The position numbers and the translations under genes were made by a program. DNA of 64,000 nt from Pseudomonas rustica (lineage in GTDB: Bacteria; Pseudomonadota; Gammaproteobacteria; Pseudomonadales; Pseudomonadaceae). Position 1 is the stretch's first letter; the number at the start of each line of letters is the position of its first letter. The notes under the pieces were generated by a model. It worked only from the letters and a program-made list of their open reading frames with translations, was not told the DNA's origin and ran no database searches. The stretch lies in contig NZ_JAGYHF010000005.1 of NCBI RefSeq assembly GCF_018336155.1, positions 310,001-374,000 of the forward strand. The letters run 5' to 3'. Below, piece after piece: positions 38,371-50,051 of this stretch.

Positions 38371-40280
38371 ACGAAGTGCTGAACGCTGCCGCGCGCATCG
38401 AACTGCTCAGCCCGCGGCTGGCGAACCAGATTGCCGCCGGTGAGGTGGTTGAACGTCCGGCCTCGGTGATCAAGGAGTTGCTGGAAAACAGCCTCGACTC
38501 CGGCGCCAAACGCATCGATGTCGATGTCGAGCAGGGCGGCGTCAAGCTGCTGCGCGTCCGTGATGACGGCAGCGGTATTTCCGCCGATGACCTGCCGCTG
38601 GCGCTGGCCCGTCACGCCACCAGCAAGATCCGCAACCTCGAAGACCTCGAGCAAGTGATGAGCCTCGGTTTCCGGGGTGAGGCATTGGCGTCGATCAGCT
38701 CCGTGGCGCGCCTGACCCTGACTTCGCGTACCCGCGATGCCGAACAGGCCTGGCAAGTTGAAACCGAAGGTCGCGACATGGCACCGCGGGTTCAACCGGC
38801 GGCGCATCCGGTCGGCACCTCGGTGGAAGTTCGTGATCTGTTCTTCAACACCCCGGCGCGGCGCAAATTCCTCAAGACCGAAAAAACCGAATTCGATCAC
38901 CTGCAAGAAGTGATCAAACGTCTGGCGCTGGCGCGTTTTGACGTGGCTTTTCATCTGCGCCACAACGGTAAAACCATCCTCAGCCTGCACGAGGCCCACG
39001 ATGATGCGGCCCGCGCACGGCGTGTAGCGGCGATTTGCGGCTCGGGTTTCCTTGAGCAGGCGCTGCCGATCGAGATCGAGCGCAACGGCCTGCACTTGTG
39101 GGGCTGGGTCGGTTTGCCGACCTTCAACCGTAGCCAGGCGGATTTGCAGTATTTCTTTGTGAATGGCCGGGCCGTGCGCGACAAACTGGTCGCCCACGCG
39201 GTGCGTCAGGCCTATCGCGACGTGCTGTTCAACGGCCGTCACCCGACGTTTGCGCTGTTTTTCGAAGTTGATCCGGCGGCAGTCGACGTCAACGTGCACC
39301 CGACCAAACACGAAGTACGCTTCCGTGACGGGCGCATGGTGCATGACTTCCTTTACGGCACCTTGCACCGCGCGTTGGGCGATGTGCGGCCGGAAGATCA
39401 ACTGGCCGGCTCCGTCACCACTGCCGTCGTTCGCCCATCCGGCCTCGATGCCGGCGAGTTCGGCCCGCAAGGTGAAATGCGTCTGGCGGCCAATGCGCTG
39501 CTCGAGCAACCGCAGGCACAACCAGCGTTCAATACCTCGTCCGGGGCCAGCGCTGGCGGCGCTTATCAGTATCAATACACACCGCGCCCGCAGTCGGGCA
39601 TGCCGCCGGCCGCCGAGGCGCAGGCTGCGTATCGCGAGTTTTTTGCGCCGTTGCCTGAAGCCAACGCCAATGCGCTGCCGGCCGGTCAGGAAGACATTCC
39701 GCCGCTGGGTTACGCGCTGGCGCAGCTCAAAGGCATCTACATTTTGTCCGAGAACGCCCAAGGGCTGGTGCTGGTAGACATGCACGCCGCTCACGAGCGG
39801 ATCATGTATGAGCGCCTGAAGATCGCCATGGCCAGCGAAGGCTTGAGCGGCCAGCCATTGCTGGTGCCGGAGTCGCTGGCCGTCAGTCAGCGCGAAGCCG
39901 ATTGTGCTGAAGAGCACGCGGCATGGTTCCAGCGTCTGGGCTTTGAATTGCAGCGTCTTGGCCCGGAAACCTTGGCGATCCGTCAGATTCCGGCCTTGTT
40001 GAAGCAAGCCGAAGCCAACCGCTTGGTCGGCGATGTACTCTCGGACTTGATGGAGTACGGCACCAGTGACCGGATTCAGGCGCACCTGAACGAACTGCTC
40101 GGCACCATGGCCTGCCACGGCGCGATCCGCGCCAACCGGCGCCTGGCCCTGCCGGAAATGAACGGCCTGCTGCGTGATATGGAAAACACCGAGCGCAGTG
40201 GTCAATGCAACCATGGCCGACCGACCTGGACTCAACTGGGCCTGGACGATCTGGACAAACTGTTCCTGCGCGGTCGTTGA
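38367..40280 (+). CDS. mutL: DNA mismatch repair protein MutL
   Basis: The 637-residue protein has the N-terminal GHKL ATPase ([38 protein letters not shown]) and a C-terminal dimerisation domain. The C-terminal domain contains [12 protein letters not shown], which fits the DQHA(X)2E(X)4E metal-binding endonuclease motif, plus ACHGAIR and QCNHGRPTW. So this MutL should nick DNA itself, as expected for a genus without MutH. It overlaps amiB by four bases and miaA by one. Confidence 0.97.
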   Translation: MNEVLNAAARIELLSPRLANQIAAGEVVERPASVIKELLENSLDSGAKRIDVDVEQGGVKLLRVRDDGSGISADDLPLALARHATSKIRNLEDLEQVMSLGFRGEALASISSVARLTLTSRTRDAEQAWQVETEGRDMAPRVQPAAHPVGTSVEVRDLFFNTPARRKFLKTEKTEFDHLQEVIKRLALARFDVAFHLRHNGKTILSLHEAHDDAARARRVAAICGSGFLEQALPIEIERNGLHLWGWVGLPTFNRSQADLQYFFVNGRAVRDKLVAHAVRQAYRDVLFNGRHPTFALFFEVDPAAVDVNVHPTKHEVRFRDGRMVHDFLYGTLHRALGDVRPEDQLAGSVTTAVVRPSGLDAGEFGPQGEMRLAANALLEQPQAQPAFNTSSGASAGGAYQYQYTPRPQSGMPPAAEAQAAYREFFAPLPEANANALPAGQEDIPPLGYALAQLKGIYILSENAQGLVLVDMHAAHERIMYERLKIAMASEGLSGQPLLVPESLAVSQREADCAEEHAAWFQRLGFELQRLGPETLAIRQIPALLKQAEANRLVGDVLSDLMEYGTSDRIQAHLNELLGTMACHGAIRANRRLALPEMNGLLRDMENTERSGQCNHGRPTWTQLGLDDLDKLFLRGR

Positions 40281-41251
40281 TGAGCCAGCTCCCTCCAGCG
40301 ATTTTTCTGATGGGCCCGACCGCTGCGGGCAAGACTGATCTGGCCATCGAGCTGACCAAGGTGCTGCCGTGCGAGTTGATCAGTGTCGATTCGGCGCTGG
40401 TCTATCGCGGTATGGACATCGGCACTGCCAAACCTTCCAAAGAACTGCTGGCCGAACATCCGCACCGCTTGATCGACATTCTCGATCCGGCGGAAGCGTA
40501 TTCGGCTGCGGATTTCCGTCGCGATGCGTTGCAAGCGATGGCGGAAATCACCGCGCGCGGAAAAATTCCGCTGCTGGTCGGCGGCACCATGCTCTATTAC
40601 AAGGCGCTGGTGGAAGGGTTGGCCGAGATGCCGGCGGCTGATCCCGAGGTGCGCGCGCAGATCGAGGAAGAGGCTGCACGCCTTGGCTGGCAAGCCCTGC
40701 ACGACCAATTGGCGGTCATCGACCCGGTGTCGGCAGCGCGGATTCATCCGAACGATCCGCAGCGCTTGAGTCGGGCACTGGAAGTCTATCGAGTCAGCGG
40801 TCAGAGCATGACTGCCCTGCGCGCACAACAATCTGCGCAAAGTACTGAAGCAGCCGCTTCGGGACTGCAACAATTGCCCTATACTGTCGCGAACTTGGCC
40901 ATTGCCCCGGCAAACCGCCAGGTACTGCACGAGCGCATTAAACAAAGATTCACAATTATGTTGGAACAGGGATTCATCGACGAGGTCGTAGCCCTGCGTA
41001 AAAGAAGTGACCTGCATTCAGGGTTGCCGTCTATACGTGCGGTAGGCTACCGCCAAGTCTGGGATTACCTGGATGGCAAGCTGACGTTGGCCGACATGCA
41101 GGAGCGCGGCATCATCGCCACGCGCCAATTAGCCAAGCGCCAGTTCACCTGGCTGCGCAGCTGGGAAGATCTACACTGGCTGGACAGTCTTGATTGCGAC
41201 AATCTGCCACGCGCCTTGAAATACCTTGGGACCATCTCCATATTGAGCTGA
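40280..41251 (+). CDS. miaA: tRNA dimethylallyltransferase
   Basis: MiaA adds the isopentenyl group to A37 of UNN-decoding tRNAs. The 323-residue protein begins [20 protein letters not shown] with the P-loop, followed by [18 protein letters not shown] and the swinging-loop region. The ATG shares its A with the mutL stop. The hfq gene follows after 95 nt. Confidence 0.96.
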   Translation: MSQLPPAIFLMGPTAAGKTDLAIELTKVLPCELISVDSALVYRGMDIGTAKPSKELLAEHPHRLIDILDPAEAYSAADFRRDALQAMAEITARGKIPLLVGGTMLYYKALVEGLAEMPAADPEVRAQIEEEAARLGWQALHDQLAVIDPVSAARIHPNDPQRLSRALEVYRVSGQSMTALRAQQSAQSTEAAASGLQQLPYTVANLAIAPANRQVLHERIKQRFTIMLEQGFIDEVVALRKRSDLHSGLPSIRAVGYRQVWDYLDGKLTLADMQERGIIATRQLAKRQFTWLRSWEDLHWLDSLDCDNLPRALKYLGTISILS

Positions 41252-41346
41252 GTCCTTGCAATTGCCGTCTATCCTTGGGGGTGTGGCGGCTAAAGCCATC
41301 TGAATTACCTATTTTTTATTATTGAATCCTTAAAGGAGTGCGGCAC

Positions 41347-41607
41347 ATGTCAAAAGGGCATTCGCTACAAGACCCTTACTTGAATACTTTACGTAAAGAG
41401 AAAGTTGGGGTTTCCATCTACCTGGTCAACGGTATCAAACTGCAAGGCACGATCGAGTCGTTCGACCAGTTCGTGATCCTGCTGAAAAACACCGTGAGCC
41501 AGATGGTTTACAAACACGCTATCTCGACAGTAGTGCCGGTTCGTCCAATTCGTCTGCCTAGCGCAACCGAATCCGAAGCAGGTGACGCTGAGCCAGGTAA
41601 CGCCTGA
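41347..41607 (+). CDS. hfq: RNA chaperone Hfq
   Basis: Hfq forms a hexamer that binds sRNA and mRNA; in Pseudomonas it also acts with Crc in catabolite repression. The 86-residue protein has Sm1 ([20 protein letters not shown]), Sm2 ([10 protein letters not shown]) and a short acidic tail. The ATG at 41347 has AAAGGAG upstream; the GTG three codons earlier is not needed. The AT-rich leader (about 41308-41330) is a possible A-rich self-binding site, which is inference. Confidence 0.97.
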   Translation: MSKGHSLQDPYLNTLRKEKVGVSIYLVNGIKLQGTIESFDQFVILLKNTVSQMVYKHAISTVVPVRPIRLPSATESEAGDAEPGNA

Positions 41608-41619
41608 TAGGAGTCTCCT

Positions 41620-42921
41620 TTGTTCTTTGAGCGCCACGGTGGTGGTGAGCGAGTAATCCTCGTTCACTTGGATGGACAGGACCCTGAGGCGCGCGAAGAT
41701 CCGCAGGAGTTTCAGGAATTGGCTAATTCGGCCGGCGCCGAGACCGTTGCGTTTTTTAACGTGCCGCGTCATCGGCCAACCGCCAAATACCTGATTGGTA
41801 GCGGCAAGGTCGAGGAACTGCGCGACCTGGTCAAAGCTGAAGAAGCCGATCTGGTGATCTTCAATCACATCCTCACGCCCAGTCAGGAACGTAACCTCGA
41901 ACGTGTTTTCGAGTGTCGCGTGATCGACCGTACCGGCCTGATTCTCGATATTTTCGCCCAACGCGCCCGTACCCATGAAGGCAAGCTCCAGGTCGAACTG
42001 GCCCAGCTTGACCACATGAGCACCCGCCTGGTTCGTGGCTGGACTCACCTTGAGCGTCAAGGTGGCGGTATCGGCATGCGTGGCCCGGGTGAAACCCAAC
42101 TCGAAACCGACCGCCGTTTGCTGCGGGTTCGCCTGCGCCAGATCAAGGGCCGGCTCGAGAAGGTGCGCAGCCAGCGCGAGCAGTCGCGTCGCGGCCGTTC
42201 CCGTGCGGATATCCCGACCGTTTCTCTGGTGGGATACACCAACGCCGGCAAATCCACACTCTTCAACAACGTGACGAAATCCGACGTCTACGCGGCCGAC
42301 CAATTGTTCGCCACGCTGGATCCGACCCTGCGCCGTCTCGACATTGACGACCTGGGGCCGATTGTTCTGGCGGACACGGTGGGCTTCATTCGTCACTTGC
42401 CGCACAAGCTGGTTGAAGCATTTCGGTCTACCCTCGAAGAGTCGAGCAACTCCGATCTGCTGTTGCACGTGATCGATGCAGCAGAACCGGATCGCATGTT
42501 GCAGATCGAGCAGGTGATGGTGGTGCTGGGCGAGATTGGTGCCCAGGACTTGCCGATCCTCGAGGTCTATAACAAACTCGATTTGCTTGAAGGCGTTGAG
42601 CCACAAATCCAGCGCGACGAAAACGGCAAGCCCCAGCGGGTCTGGCTTTCGGCGCGTGATGGCAGTGGTCTGGAATTGCTTGAACAAGCCATCGCCGAAT
42701 TGCTCGGCAGTGATTTGTTTGTCGGTACCCTGCGCTTGCCGCAACGATTCGCCCGACTGCGTGCGCAGTTTTTCGAGCTCGGTGCGGTACAGAAAGAAGA
42801 ACACGACGAAGAAGGCATCAGTTTGCTGGCCGTTCGTTTGCCCCGGGTCGAGCTGAATCGACTGGTAAGCCGCGAAGGATTGCAGCCGATGGAATTCATC
42901 GAGCAACACACTTTGCAATAA
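41620..42921 (+). CDS. hflX: GTPase HflX
   Basis: HflX splits stalled 70S ribosomes in stress. The 433-residue protein has an N-terminal nucleotide-binding domain and a central GTPase domain with GYTNAGKSTLFN (G1), ADTVGFIRHLP (G3) and YNKLD (G4). The TTG start at 41620 follows TAGGAG and gives MFFERHGGGE. It is 12 nt behind hfq, and the hfq-hflX-hflK-hflC order is as in most gammaproteobacteria. Confidence 0.95.
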   Translation: MFFERHGGGERVILVHLDGQDPEAREDPQEFQELANSAGAETVAFFNVPRHRPTAKYLIGSGKVEELRDLVKAEEADLVIFNHILTPSQERNLERVFECRVIDRTGLILDIFAQRARTHEGKLQVELAQLDHMSTRLVRGWTHLERQGGGIGMRGPGETQLETDRRLLRVRLRQIKGRLEKVRSQREQSRRGRSRADIPTVSLVGYTNAGKSTLFNNVTKSDVYAADQLFATLDPTLRRLDIDDLGPIVLADTVGFIRHLPHKLVEAFRSTLEESSNSDLLLHVIDAAEPDRMLQIEQVMVVLGEIGAQDLPILEVYNKLDLLEGVEPQIQRDENGKPQRVWLSARDGSGLELLEQAIAELLGSDLFVGTLRLPQRFARLRAQFFELGAVQKEEHDEEGISLLAVRLPRVELNRLVSREGLQPMEFIEQHTLQ

Positions 42922-43017
42922 AAGCCTGAAGAAGCGGTTGTGCCGTGACGGCAGGCATTCTGTAGCATTGGTCGGCGCGCCGTGGGTGCGTCTTTGCTTT
43001 ATCAGATGGAGAGCGCT

Positions 43018-44190
43018 ATGGCTTGGAATGAGCCGGGTGGCAACTCGAATAATCAGGATCCTTGGGGTGGCAAACGCCGCAATAACGGCGACCGCAAGGG
43101 GCCACCAGATCTCGACGAGGCCTTCCGAAAGCTGCAGGAAAGCCTGAACGGGTTGTTCGGTGGTGGTAAAAAACGCGGTGATGACGGCGGGGGTTCCGGC
43201 AAAAGCCGTGGCGGCTTCGGCGGTCTGATCGGCATCGTCCTCGTCGTGCTGGCGGCTATCTGGCTGTACAGCGCGGTCTATGTGGTCGACGAGCAGGAGC
43301 AGGCCGTGGTGCTGCGCTTCGGCAAGTACTACGAGACTGTTGGCCCGGGCCTGAACATCTACCTGCCGCCGATCGACAAGAAGTACATGGAAAACGTAAC
43401 GCGTGAGCGTGCGTACACCAAGCAGGGCCAGATGCTCACCGAAGACGAGAACATCGTCGAAGTGCCGCTGACCGTGCAGTACAAGATCAGCAACCTGCAG
43501 GACTTCGTGCTGAACGTCGATCAGCCGGAAATCAGCCTGCAACATGCGACCGACAGCGCCCTGCGCCACGTGGTGGGTTCGACCGCCATGGATCAGGTGC
43601 TGACCGAAGGTCGTGAATTGATGGCCAGCGAAATCAAGGAGCGTCTGCAACGCTTCCTCGATACTTACCGCACCGGTATCACTGTGACTCAGGTCAACGT
43701 ACAGAACGCGGCAGCCCCGCGTGAAGTGCAGGAAGCCTTCGATGACGTGATCCGCGCCCGTGAAGACGAGCAGCGTTCGCGCAACCAGGCTGAAACCTAC
43801 GCCAACGGCGTCGTGCCGGAAGCCCGTGGTCAGGCCCAGCGCATCATCGAAGATGCCAACGGTTATCGTGACGAAACGGTCTCGCGTGCCAAGGGTGAGG
43901 CGGATCGCTTCACCAAACTGGTCGCCGAGTATCGCAAGGCACCTGAAGTCACCCGCGAGCGTCTGTACCTGGACACCATGCAGGAAGTCTTCAGCAACAC
44001 CAGCAAGGTACTCGTGACCGGTAACAAGAACGGCCAGAGCAACCTGTTGTACCTGCCGTTGGACAAAATGATTCAGAACAGCTCGGGCAGCAATGCGCCG
44101 GTCACCGGTTCGGCCGCTGCCAGCAACAACACGGATGCCGCGCCGCACGTCACTGACCTGCCGCAGACGCGCACAAGGGAGACCCGCTGA
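43018..44190 (+). CDS. hflK: FtsH protease activity modulator HflK
   Basis: HflK and HflC form the membrane cage around FtsH. The 390-residue protein has a glycine/asparagine-rich N-terminus (MAWNEPGGNSNNQDPWGG), one transmembrane helix near residue 75, an SPFH/band-7 domain and a coiled coil, then a Ser/Asn/Ala-rich tail. The ATG at 43018 follows GGAGAG; the frame from 42982 is longer but lacks homology. The stop overlaps the hflC start. Confidence 0.96.
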   Translation: MAWNEPGGNSNNQDPWGGKRRNNGDRKGPPDLDEAFRKLQESLNGLFGGGKKRGDDGGGSGKSRGGFGGLIGIVLVVLAAIWLYSAVYVVDEQEQAVVLRFGKYYETVGPGLNIYLPPIDKKYMENVTRERAYTKQGQMLTEDENIVEVPLTVQYKISNLQDFVLNVDQPEISLQHATDSALRHVVGSTAMDQVLTEGRELMASEIKERLQRFLDTYRTGITVTQVNVQNAAAPREVQEAFDDVIRAREDEQRSRNQAETYANGVVPEARGQAQRIIEDANGYRDETVSRAKGEADRFTKLVAEYRKAPEVTRERLYLDTMQEVFSNTSKVLVTGNKNGQSNLLYLPLDKMIQNSSGSNAPVTGSAAASNNTDAAPHVTDLPQTRTRETR

Positions 44191-45059
44191 TGAGCAATAA
44201 ATCGCTGATCGCCCTGATCGTTGGCGTCGTTGTGCTACTGGTGGGCTGGAACTGCTTCTACATCGTCGCTCAGACCGAGCGTGCGGTGCTGCTGCAATTC
44301 GGTCGCGTGGTTCAGGCTGATGTTCAGCCGGGCCTGCATGTGAAAGTGCCTTACGTTAACCAGGTGCGTAAATTCGACGCACGTCTGATGACGCTGGATG
44401 CACCGACACAGCGCTTCCTGACCCTGGAAAAGAAAGCCGTGATGGTTGATGCCTACGCCAAGTGGCGCGTGAAAGATGCCGAGCGCTTCTACACCGCAAC
44501 TTCCGGCCTCAAGCAAATCGCCGACGAGCGTCTGTCCCGCCGTCTCGAATCCGGTCTGCGTGACCAGTTCGGTAAGCGCACCCTGCACGAAGTGGTGTCG
44601 GGTGAGCGTGATGCACTGATGGCTGACATCACTGCATCGCTGAACTCGATGGCGGAAAAAGAGCTGGGTATCGAAGTTATCGATGTCCGGGTCAAAACCA
44701 TCGATCTGCCGAAAGAAGTAAACCGCAGCGTGTTCGAACGTATGAGCACCGAGCGTGAGCGTGAAGCTCGCGAGCACCGCGCCAAGGGTAACGAGCTGGC
44801 AGAAGGCATCCGTGCCGACGCCGATCGTCAACGCCGCGTGCTGCTGGCTGAAGCCTATCGTGAATCCGAAGAGGTTCGCGGTGACGGTGATGCCCAGGCC
44901 GCTGCGATCTACTCCAAGGCCTACGGTCAGGATCAGGAGTTCTACGGTTTCTACCGTAGCCTGCGCGCCTACCGTGAAAGCTTCGCGAACAAATCCGACG
45001 TACTGGTCCTCGACCCAAGCAGCGACTTCTTCCGTTACCTGGAAAAGTCCAAGCCTTGA
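44190..45059 (+). CDS. hflC: FtsH protease activity modulator HflC
   Basis: The 289-residue partner of HflK has an N-terminal transmembrane helix (LIALIVGVVVLLVGWNCFYI) and a band-7 domain with REREAREHRAKGNELAEGIR and a coiled coil. The start codon shares its A with the hflK stop. In E. coli and P. aeruginosa a small DUF2065 gene follows hflC; none is seen here. Confidence 0.96.
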   Translation: MSNKSLIALIVGVVVLLVGWNCFYIVAQTERAVLLQFGRVVQADVQPGLHVKVPYVNQVRKFDARLMTLDAPTQRFLTLEKKAVMVDAYAKWRVKDAERFYTATSGLKQIADERLSRRLESGLRDQFGKRTLHEVVSGERDALMADITASLNSMAEKELGIEVIDVRVKTIDLPKEVNRSVFERMSTEREREAREHRAKGNELAEGIRADADRQRRVLLAEAYRESEEVRGDGDAQAAAIYSKAYGQDQEFYGFYRSLRAYRESFANKSDVLVLDPSSDFFRYLEKSKP

Positions 45060-45372
45060 TACGACGTTGACCTGAATCATTCCGCCCGGCGGCTAAAACC
45101 TCGGGCGGGGTGATCCTTTCGGAAAACGTGTGTATGATGCGGCAGCCGGGAAATTCCCGGCTTTTTTGCGTCTGCACGTTTGATTGCTGTTTTTTGTTGC
45201 AGGCATCGGGTTGAATGGCCCGACCGTTTTTCGAGGAAAGTGATGGGCGAAGCCGCTGACAGGCCTTTCGCTGCGTCGTTCATGCGCGTGCGTTTTGAAC
45301 GGACTGGTCATTTTCTGCTTCACTCAAGGCTCGCCCTCGTGCTGGCCGCCCGGATCAAAGGGGAATGGCGTA
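45060..45372. other. hflC-hisZ intergenic region
   Basis: No convincing gene is present. The region holds a hairpin CCGCCCG/CGGGCGG (45082-45108), a TATGAT -10-like hexamer (45133-45138), the terminator at 45145-45168, and about 200 nt that end in GGGGAATGGCG before hisZ. The open frame 45180-45446 runs into hisZ out of phase and does not resemble a protein. It probably contains the hisZ-purA promoter. Confidence 0.45.
45145..45168 (+). terminator. Rho-independent terminator after hflC
   Basis: GCCGGGAA (45145-45152) pairs with TTCCCGGC (45154-45161), followed by a T tract. Confidence 0.7.
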
Positions 45373-46560
45373 ATGGCAACGGTAGACCGCTGGCTGCTGC
45401 CAGATGGCATCGAAGAAGTACTGCCACCGGAGGCGGCGCGCATTGAAGTCGCGCGTCGTCAGGTGTTGGATCTGTTCCAGAGCTGGGGTTACGAGTTTGT
45501 CGTGACCCCCCATATCGAGTACCTGGAATCCCTGCTGACCGGCGCGGGCCAGGACCTGGATCTGCGTACCTTCAAGGTCATCGACCCGCAATCGGGCCGG
45601 CAGATGGGTTTCCGGGCGGACATCACGCCGCAAGTGGCGCGCATCGATGCGCACACCCTGCGTCGCGAAGGCCCGAGCCGTCTGTGCTACGCCGGCAGCG
45701 TGCTGCATGCGCAACCGCGTGCATTGTCGTCCTCGCGCAGCCCGATCCAGTTGGGCGCCGAGTTGTACGGCGACGCCAGCCCGAGCAGCGACGTTGAAGT
45801 GATCAGCCTGATGTTGGCCATGCTGCAACTGGCCGACGTGCCGGATGTGCACATGGATCTGGGGCATGTCGGCATTTACCGTGGTCTGGCGCGTGCCGCC
45901 GGTCTGTCTGGTGAAGTCGAGCAGCAGTTGTTCGATGCGCTGCAACGCAAGGCCATCGACGAGGTCATTACCTTGACCGAAGGTCTGCCGGCCGATCTGT
46001 CCGGCATGCTGCGTGCGCTGGTTGATCTGTGCGGCGGCCGTGAAGTGTTGAGCGCTGCCCGCGAGCGTCTGGCGAATGCGCCGGCGCCGGTTCTGGCAGC
46101 ACTGGAAGATTTGCTGGCGATCGCCGAGCGTCTGTCGGCGCGCTTCCCGGAGCTGCCGCTGTACTTCGATCTGGGCGAGCTGCGTGGCTACCACTACCAC
46201 ACCGGTGTGGTGTTCGCGGTGTTCGTGCCGGGTGTTGGCCAGTCCATCGCTCAGGGCGGTCGCTACGACGACATCGGCGCCGATTTTGGTCGCGCTCGTC
46301 CGGCGACAGGCTTTTCCACCGATTTGAAAACCCTGGTGACCCTGGGGCGTGCTGAGATCGAGCTACCGTCTGGCGGTATCTGGATGCCTGACAGTACGGA
46401 TGCGGCACTCTGGCAGCAGGTTTGCCAGTTGCGCAGTGAGGGTCAGCGTGTCGTTCAGGCGTTGCCTGGACAACCTTTGGCCGCCGCCCGTGATGCGGAC
46501 TGCGACCGGCAATTGATTCAGCAGAACGGGCTTTGGCAAGTTTCGCCACTGGCTTCTTGA
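45373..46560 (+). CDS. hisZ: ATP phosphoribosyltransferase regulatory subunit
   Basis: HisZ is a catalytically dead HisRS paralogue that binds the short form of HisG in histidine synthesis. The 395-residue protein has class II synthetase motif 2-like [13 protein letters not shown] and the [14 protein letters not shown] block, but no anticodon-binding domain. The start at 45373 ([16 protein letters not shown]) has GGGGAA upstream. It is followed by purA after 54 nt, as in other Pseudomonas. Confidence 0.96.
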   Translation: MATVDRWLLPDGIEEVLPPEAARIEVARRQVLDLFQSWGYEFVVTPHIEYLESLLTGAGQDLDLRTFKVIDPQSGRQMGFRADITPQVARIDAHTLRREGPSRLCYAGSVLHAQPRALSSSRSPIQLGAELYGDASPSSDVEVISLMLAMLQLADVPDVHMDLGHVGIYRGLARAAGLSGEVEQQLFDALQRKAIDEVITLTEGLPADLSGMLRALVDLCGGREVLSAARERLANAPAPVLAALEDLLAIAERLSARFPELPLYFDLGELRGYHYHTGVVFAVFVPGVGQSIAQGGRYDDIGADFGRARPATGFSTDLKTLVTLGRAEIELPSGGIWMPDSTDAALWQQVCQLRSEGQRVVQALPGQPLAAARDADCDRQLIQQNGLWQVSPLAS

Positions 46561-47904
<1,344 letters not shown>

Positions 47905-47923
47905 TAAGTCGTTGATGTAAAAA

Positions 47924-47955
47924 ACAAAGGCCCCTTAATCGGGGCCTTTGTCGTT
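47924..47955 (+). terminator. Rho-independent terminator after purA
   Basis: CAAAGGCCCC (47925-47934) pairs with GGGGCCTTTG (47941-47950), with T-rich sequence after it. Confidence 0.92.
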
Positions 47956-47985
47956 TATGCCTGTCGGACGGCATGACCTTTGCTG

Positions 47986-48012
47986 TGAAACTTCCTACAA
48001 GAGTGCCATCAA
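47986..48012 (+). promoter_or_regulatory. Possible FliA promoter of the chemoreceptor gene
   Basis: TGAAACTT (47986-47993), exactly 11 nt, then GCCATCAA (48005-48012) is a degraded match to the flagellar sigma factor consensus (5 of 8 in each half). It is at a good distance from the chemoreceptor start, but could be chance. Confidence 0.4.
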
Positions 48013-48043
48013 ATTAATGGCGTCAGAAGTAGAGGTATTCACA

Positions 48044-49978
48044 GTGTCGGCCGTTCTCTCACTGTTACAAAGCCGTTTGTTGCGCCCGGTATTCGTTACC
48101 CTTGGTATCGCCCTTTTGGTGCAAGTGCTGGTGGCCGTCGCCCTGACACGGAGCACCGTCACGGCGCTGGAAGCCGATCTGGCCGTGCGCCTAGGTGCCG
48201 ACAGCCAGAAACTCTCTGGTGAACTAGAGCAGGCCGGACGTGAAGTCACGTCGAGCCTGGACAACCTTTCCAGCAGCACCCGCCAGCGGTTGACCGCCGG
48301 TTTGTCCGCGCGTCTGAAGGATGAGCAGGCACAGCTGCGTGCGACTCTGGAAAAAGACCTCAAGGACTCGGCCAATGACATGGCGCAACTGCTCGCCTCC
48401 GTTGCGCCGCGCGCGATGTGGGACAGCGACGTGCCGACCCTCTCTGAGTTCGCCCGTCGTGCCCAGCGCAATCCCAATGTGCTGTTTGTGGTGTACGACG
48501 ATGCCACCGGCCAGCACCTGACCCGTTATCTCAACCGCGAAAACCCGATCAACAAGGCCTTGCTGGAAAAAGGCCAGGGCGAGCGCGCGCTGGATAAAGT
48601 GCTGGACGCGGCGAAAAACGATCCGTCGGTTTACTACCTCGAAGCCTCGATCAATCCCAACGGCGTGGAAATCGGCAAGGTGCTGATGGGCGTTTCCACG
48701 GCGTCAGTGGAAACCGATCTGGCCGCACTGGATAAACGCTTCTCGGCGCTGATCGCCAGCAGTGATCAACTGGTCGGCGACAGTCTTCGAGGTGCCGCCG
48801 CCGATAGCGCAAAAGCCATGCAGGCGCGTCTGCAATCGGCGCAATCCACCGCTGCTGAAATGAAAGCCAATACCGCCAGCACCGTGCAAGAAGCAGCGGC
48901 GACGCTGCGCTGGAGAATCGGTCTGGGCCTGGCGCTGGTCGGCTGCGGCGTGCTGCTGTTGCTGGCCGTGGTGTTGGGCCATCGCGTGGTCAATCGCCTG
49001 AAGATGCTCAATGCCGCGATGGATGATCTGGCGGCGGGCGAGGGCGATCTGACCAAGCGTGTACAGATCAACAGCAAAGACGAAATCGGCGACATGGCTT
49101 CGGCGGTCAATCGCTTTGTCGATAAGTTGCAGCCGATCGTGCGCGAGGCGGGCGATGTCGCCCAGCGTACCGGCGTGGAAATCGGCGCGATGACTCTGCG
49201 CAATGCTGGTGCCGATGCGGCGGCCGGGATGCAGCGTGATGAAGTGGCGGAGAGTCTGCGCGCACTGTCGCAAATGGCCGACGAGGCACAGTCTGAAAGC
49301 CATGCGATGCAGGCGGCGTTGAAGCAGGTGGTGGATATTCGTCAGGCCACTGATGAGAACACGCGCACGTCGGCCAAGGTCGGCGGCTTGATTGAGGCGT
49401 TGGCCGGGCAGGTCGACACCGGAGCGAAGGTCATTCAGCGACTGGCGCAGCAGAGTGAACAGATTGAAGTGGTGCTGACGGTGATCCACGGGATCGCCGA
49501 GCAGACCAATTTGCTGGCACTGAACGCGGCGATTGAAGCGGCGCGCGCGGGTGAAACCGGGCGTGGGTTCGCGGTAGTGGCGGATGAGGTGCGTGCGCTG
49601 GCGAGCAAGACGCAAAGCTCTACCGGCGATATTCAGGCGCACATTGTTGCTTTGCAGCAGGGTGCGCGTGAGGCGGTCGAGGCGATTGGTCAGGCCGGGC
49701 GTCAGGCTAGCGAAGGCTTGCTGGTGTTGCGCGACAGTGCGCGCTTGCAGCAATCGGTGCAGGCCTCGGTTGAGCAGGTGCATGCGGCGATTGGTCTGGC
49801 GACGCAGGCAGCGGCGCATCAGGCGCAGGGTGCGCAAGCGGTGCGTGGGCGGGTCGAGACGATTCATGCGCAGGCCGAGAAAGCGGCGCAGGCGGTAGTG
49901 GAAACCACGGCGAGTGGCAAGGTGCTGGATGGTTTGGCGGCGCAGTTGAAGGCGAGTCTGGGGCAGTTCAGGGCTTAG
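48044..49978 (+). CDS. Methyl-accepting chemotaxis protein
   Basis: From the GTG at 48044 the protein has 644 residues. It has a transmembrane helix near residue 14-34, a periplasmic sensing region of about 270 residues with helical heptads, a second helix ([17 protein letters not shown]), a HAMP domain, and a signalling hairpin whose tip is [32 protein letters not shown] (given here as the conserved block only). The GTG was preferred because AGAGGT lies seven nt before it; the ATG at 48017 is the alternative. The ligand is not predictable. A possible FliA promoter and a REP doublet flank the gene. Confidence 0.91.
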   Translation: MSAVLSLLQSRLLRPVFVTLGIALLVQVLVAVALTRSTVTALEADLAVRLGADSQKLSGELEQAGREVTSSLDNLSSSTRQRLTAGLSARLKDEQAQLRATLEKDLKDSANDMAQLLASVAPRAMWDSDVPTLSEFARRAQRNPNVLFVVYDDATGQHLTRYLNRENPINKALLEKGQGERALDKVLDAAKNDPSVYYLEASINPNGVEIGKVLMGVSTASVETDLAALDKRFSALIASSDQLVGDSLRGAAADSAKAMQARLQSAQSTAAEMKANTASTVQEAAATLRWRIGLGLALVGCGVLLLLAVVLGHRVVNRLKMLNAAMDDLAAGEGDLTKRVQINSKDEIGDMASAVNRFVDKLQPIVREAGDVAQRTGVEIGAMTLRNAGADAAAGMQRDEVAESLRALSQMADEAQSESHAMQAALKQVVDIRQATDENTRTSAKVGGLIEALAGQVDTGAKVIQRLAQQSEQIEVVLTVIHGIAEQTNLLALNAAIEAARAGETGRGFAVVADEVRALASKTQSSTGDIQAHIVALQQGAREAVEAIGQAGRQASEGLLVLRDSARLQQSVQASVEQVHAAIGLATQAAAHQAQGAQAVRGRVETIHAQAEKAAQAVVETTASGKVLDGLAAQLKASLGQFRA

Positions 49979-50051
49979 GATCAAAAGATCGCAGCCTGCG
50001 GCAGCTCCTACATTAATCTCCTGTAGGAGCTGCCGCAGGCTGCGATCTTTT
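49979..50051. repeat. REP doublet, GTAGGAGCTGCC family, copy 5
   Basis: GATCAAAAGATCGCAGCCTG through GCAGCTCCTAC, then GTAGGAGCTGCCGCAGGCTG and CGATCTTTT, between the convergent chemoreceptor and iron permease genes. Its end touches the permease stop codon. Confidence 0.92.

Noticed and set aside
41389..44148. 919-residue minus-strand frame
   Set aside because: It lies opposite hfq, hflX and hflK, all clearly recognisable. It is the GC-driven open frame in the antisense phase.
45180..45446. 88-residue frame before hisZ
   Set aside because: It runs into hisZ in another phase, has no ribosome site and no protein-like composition.
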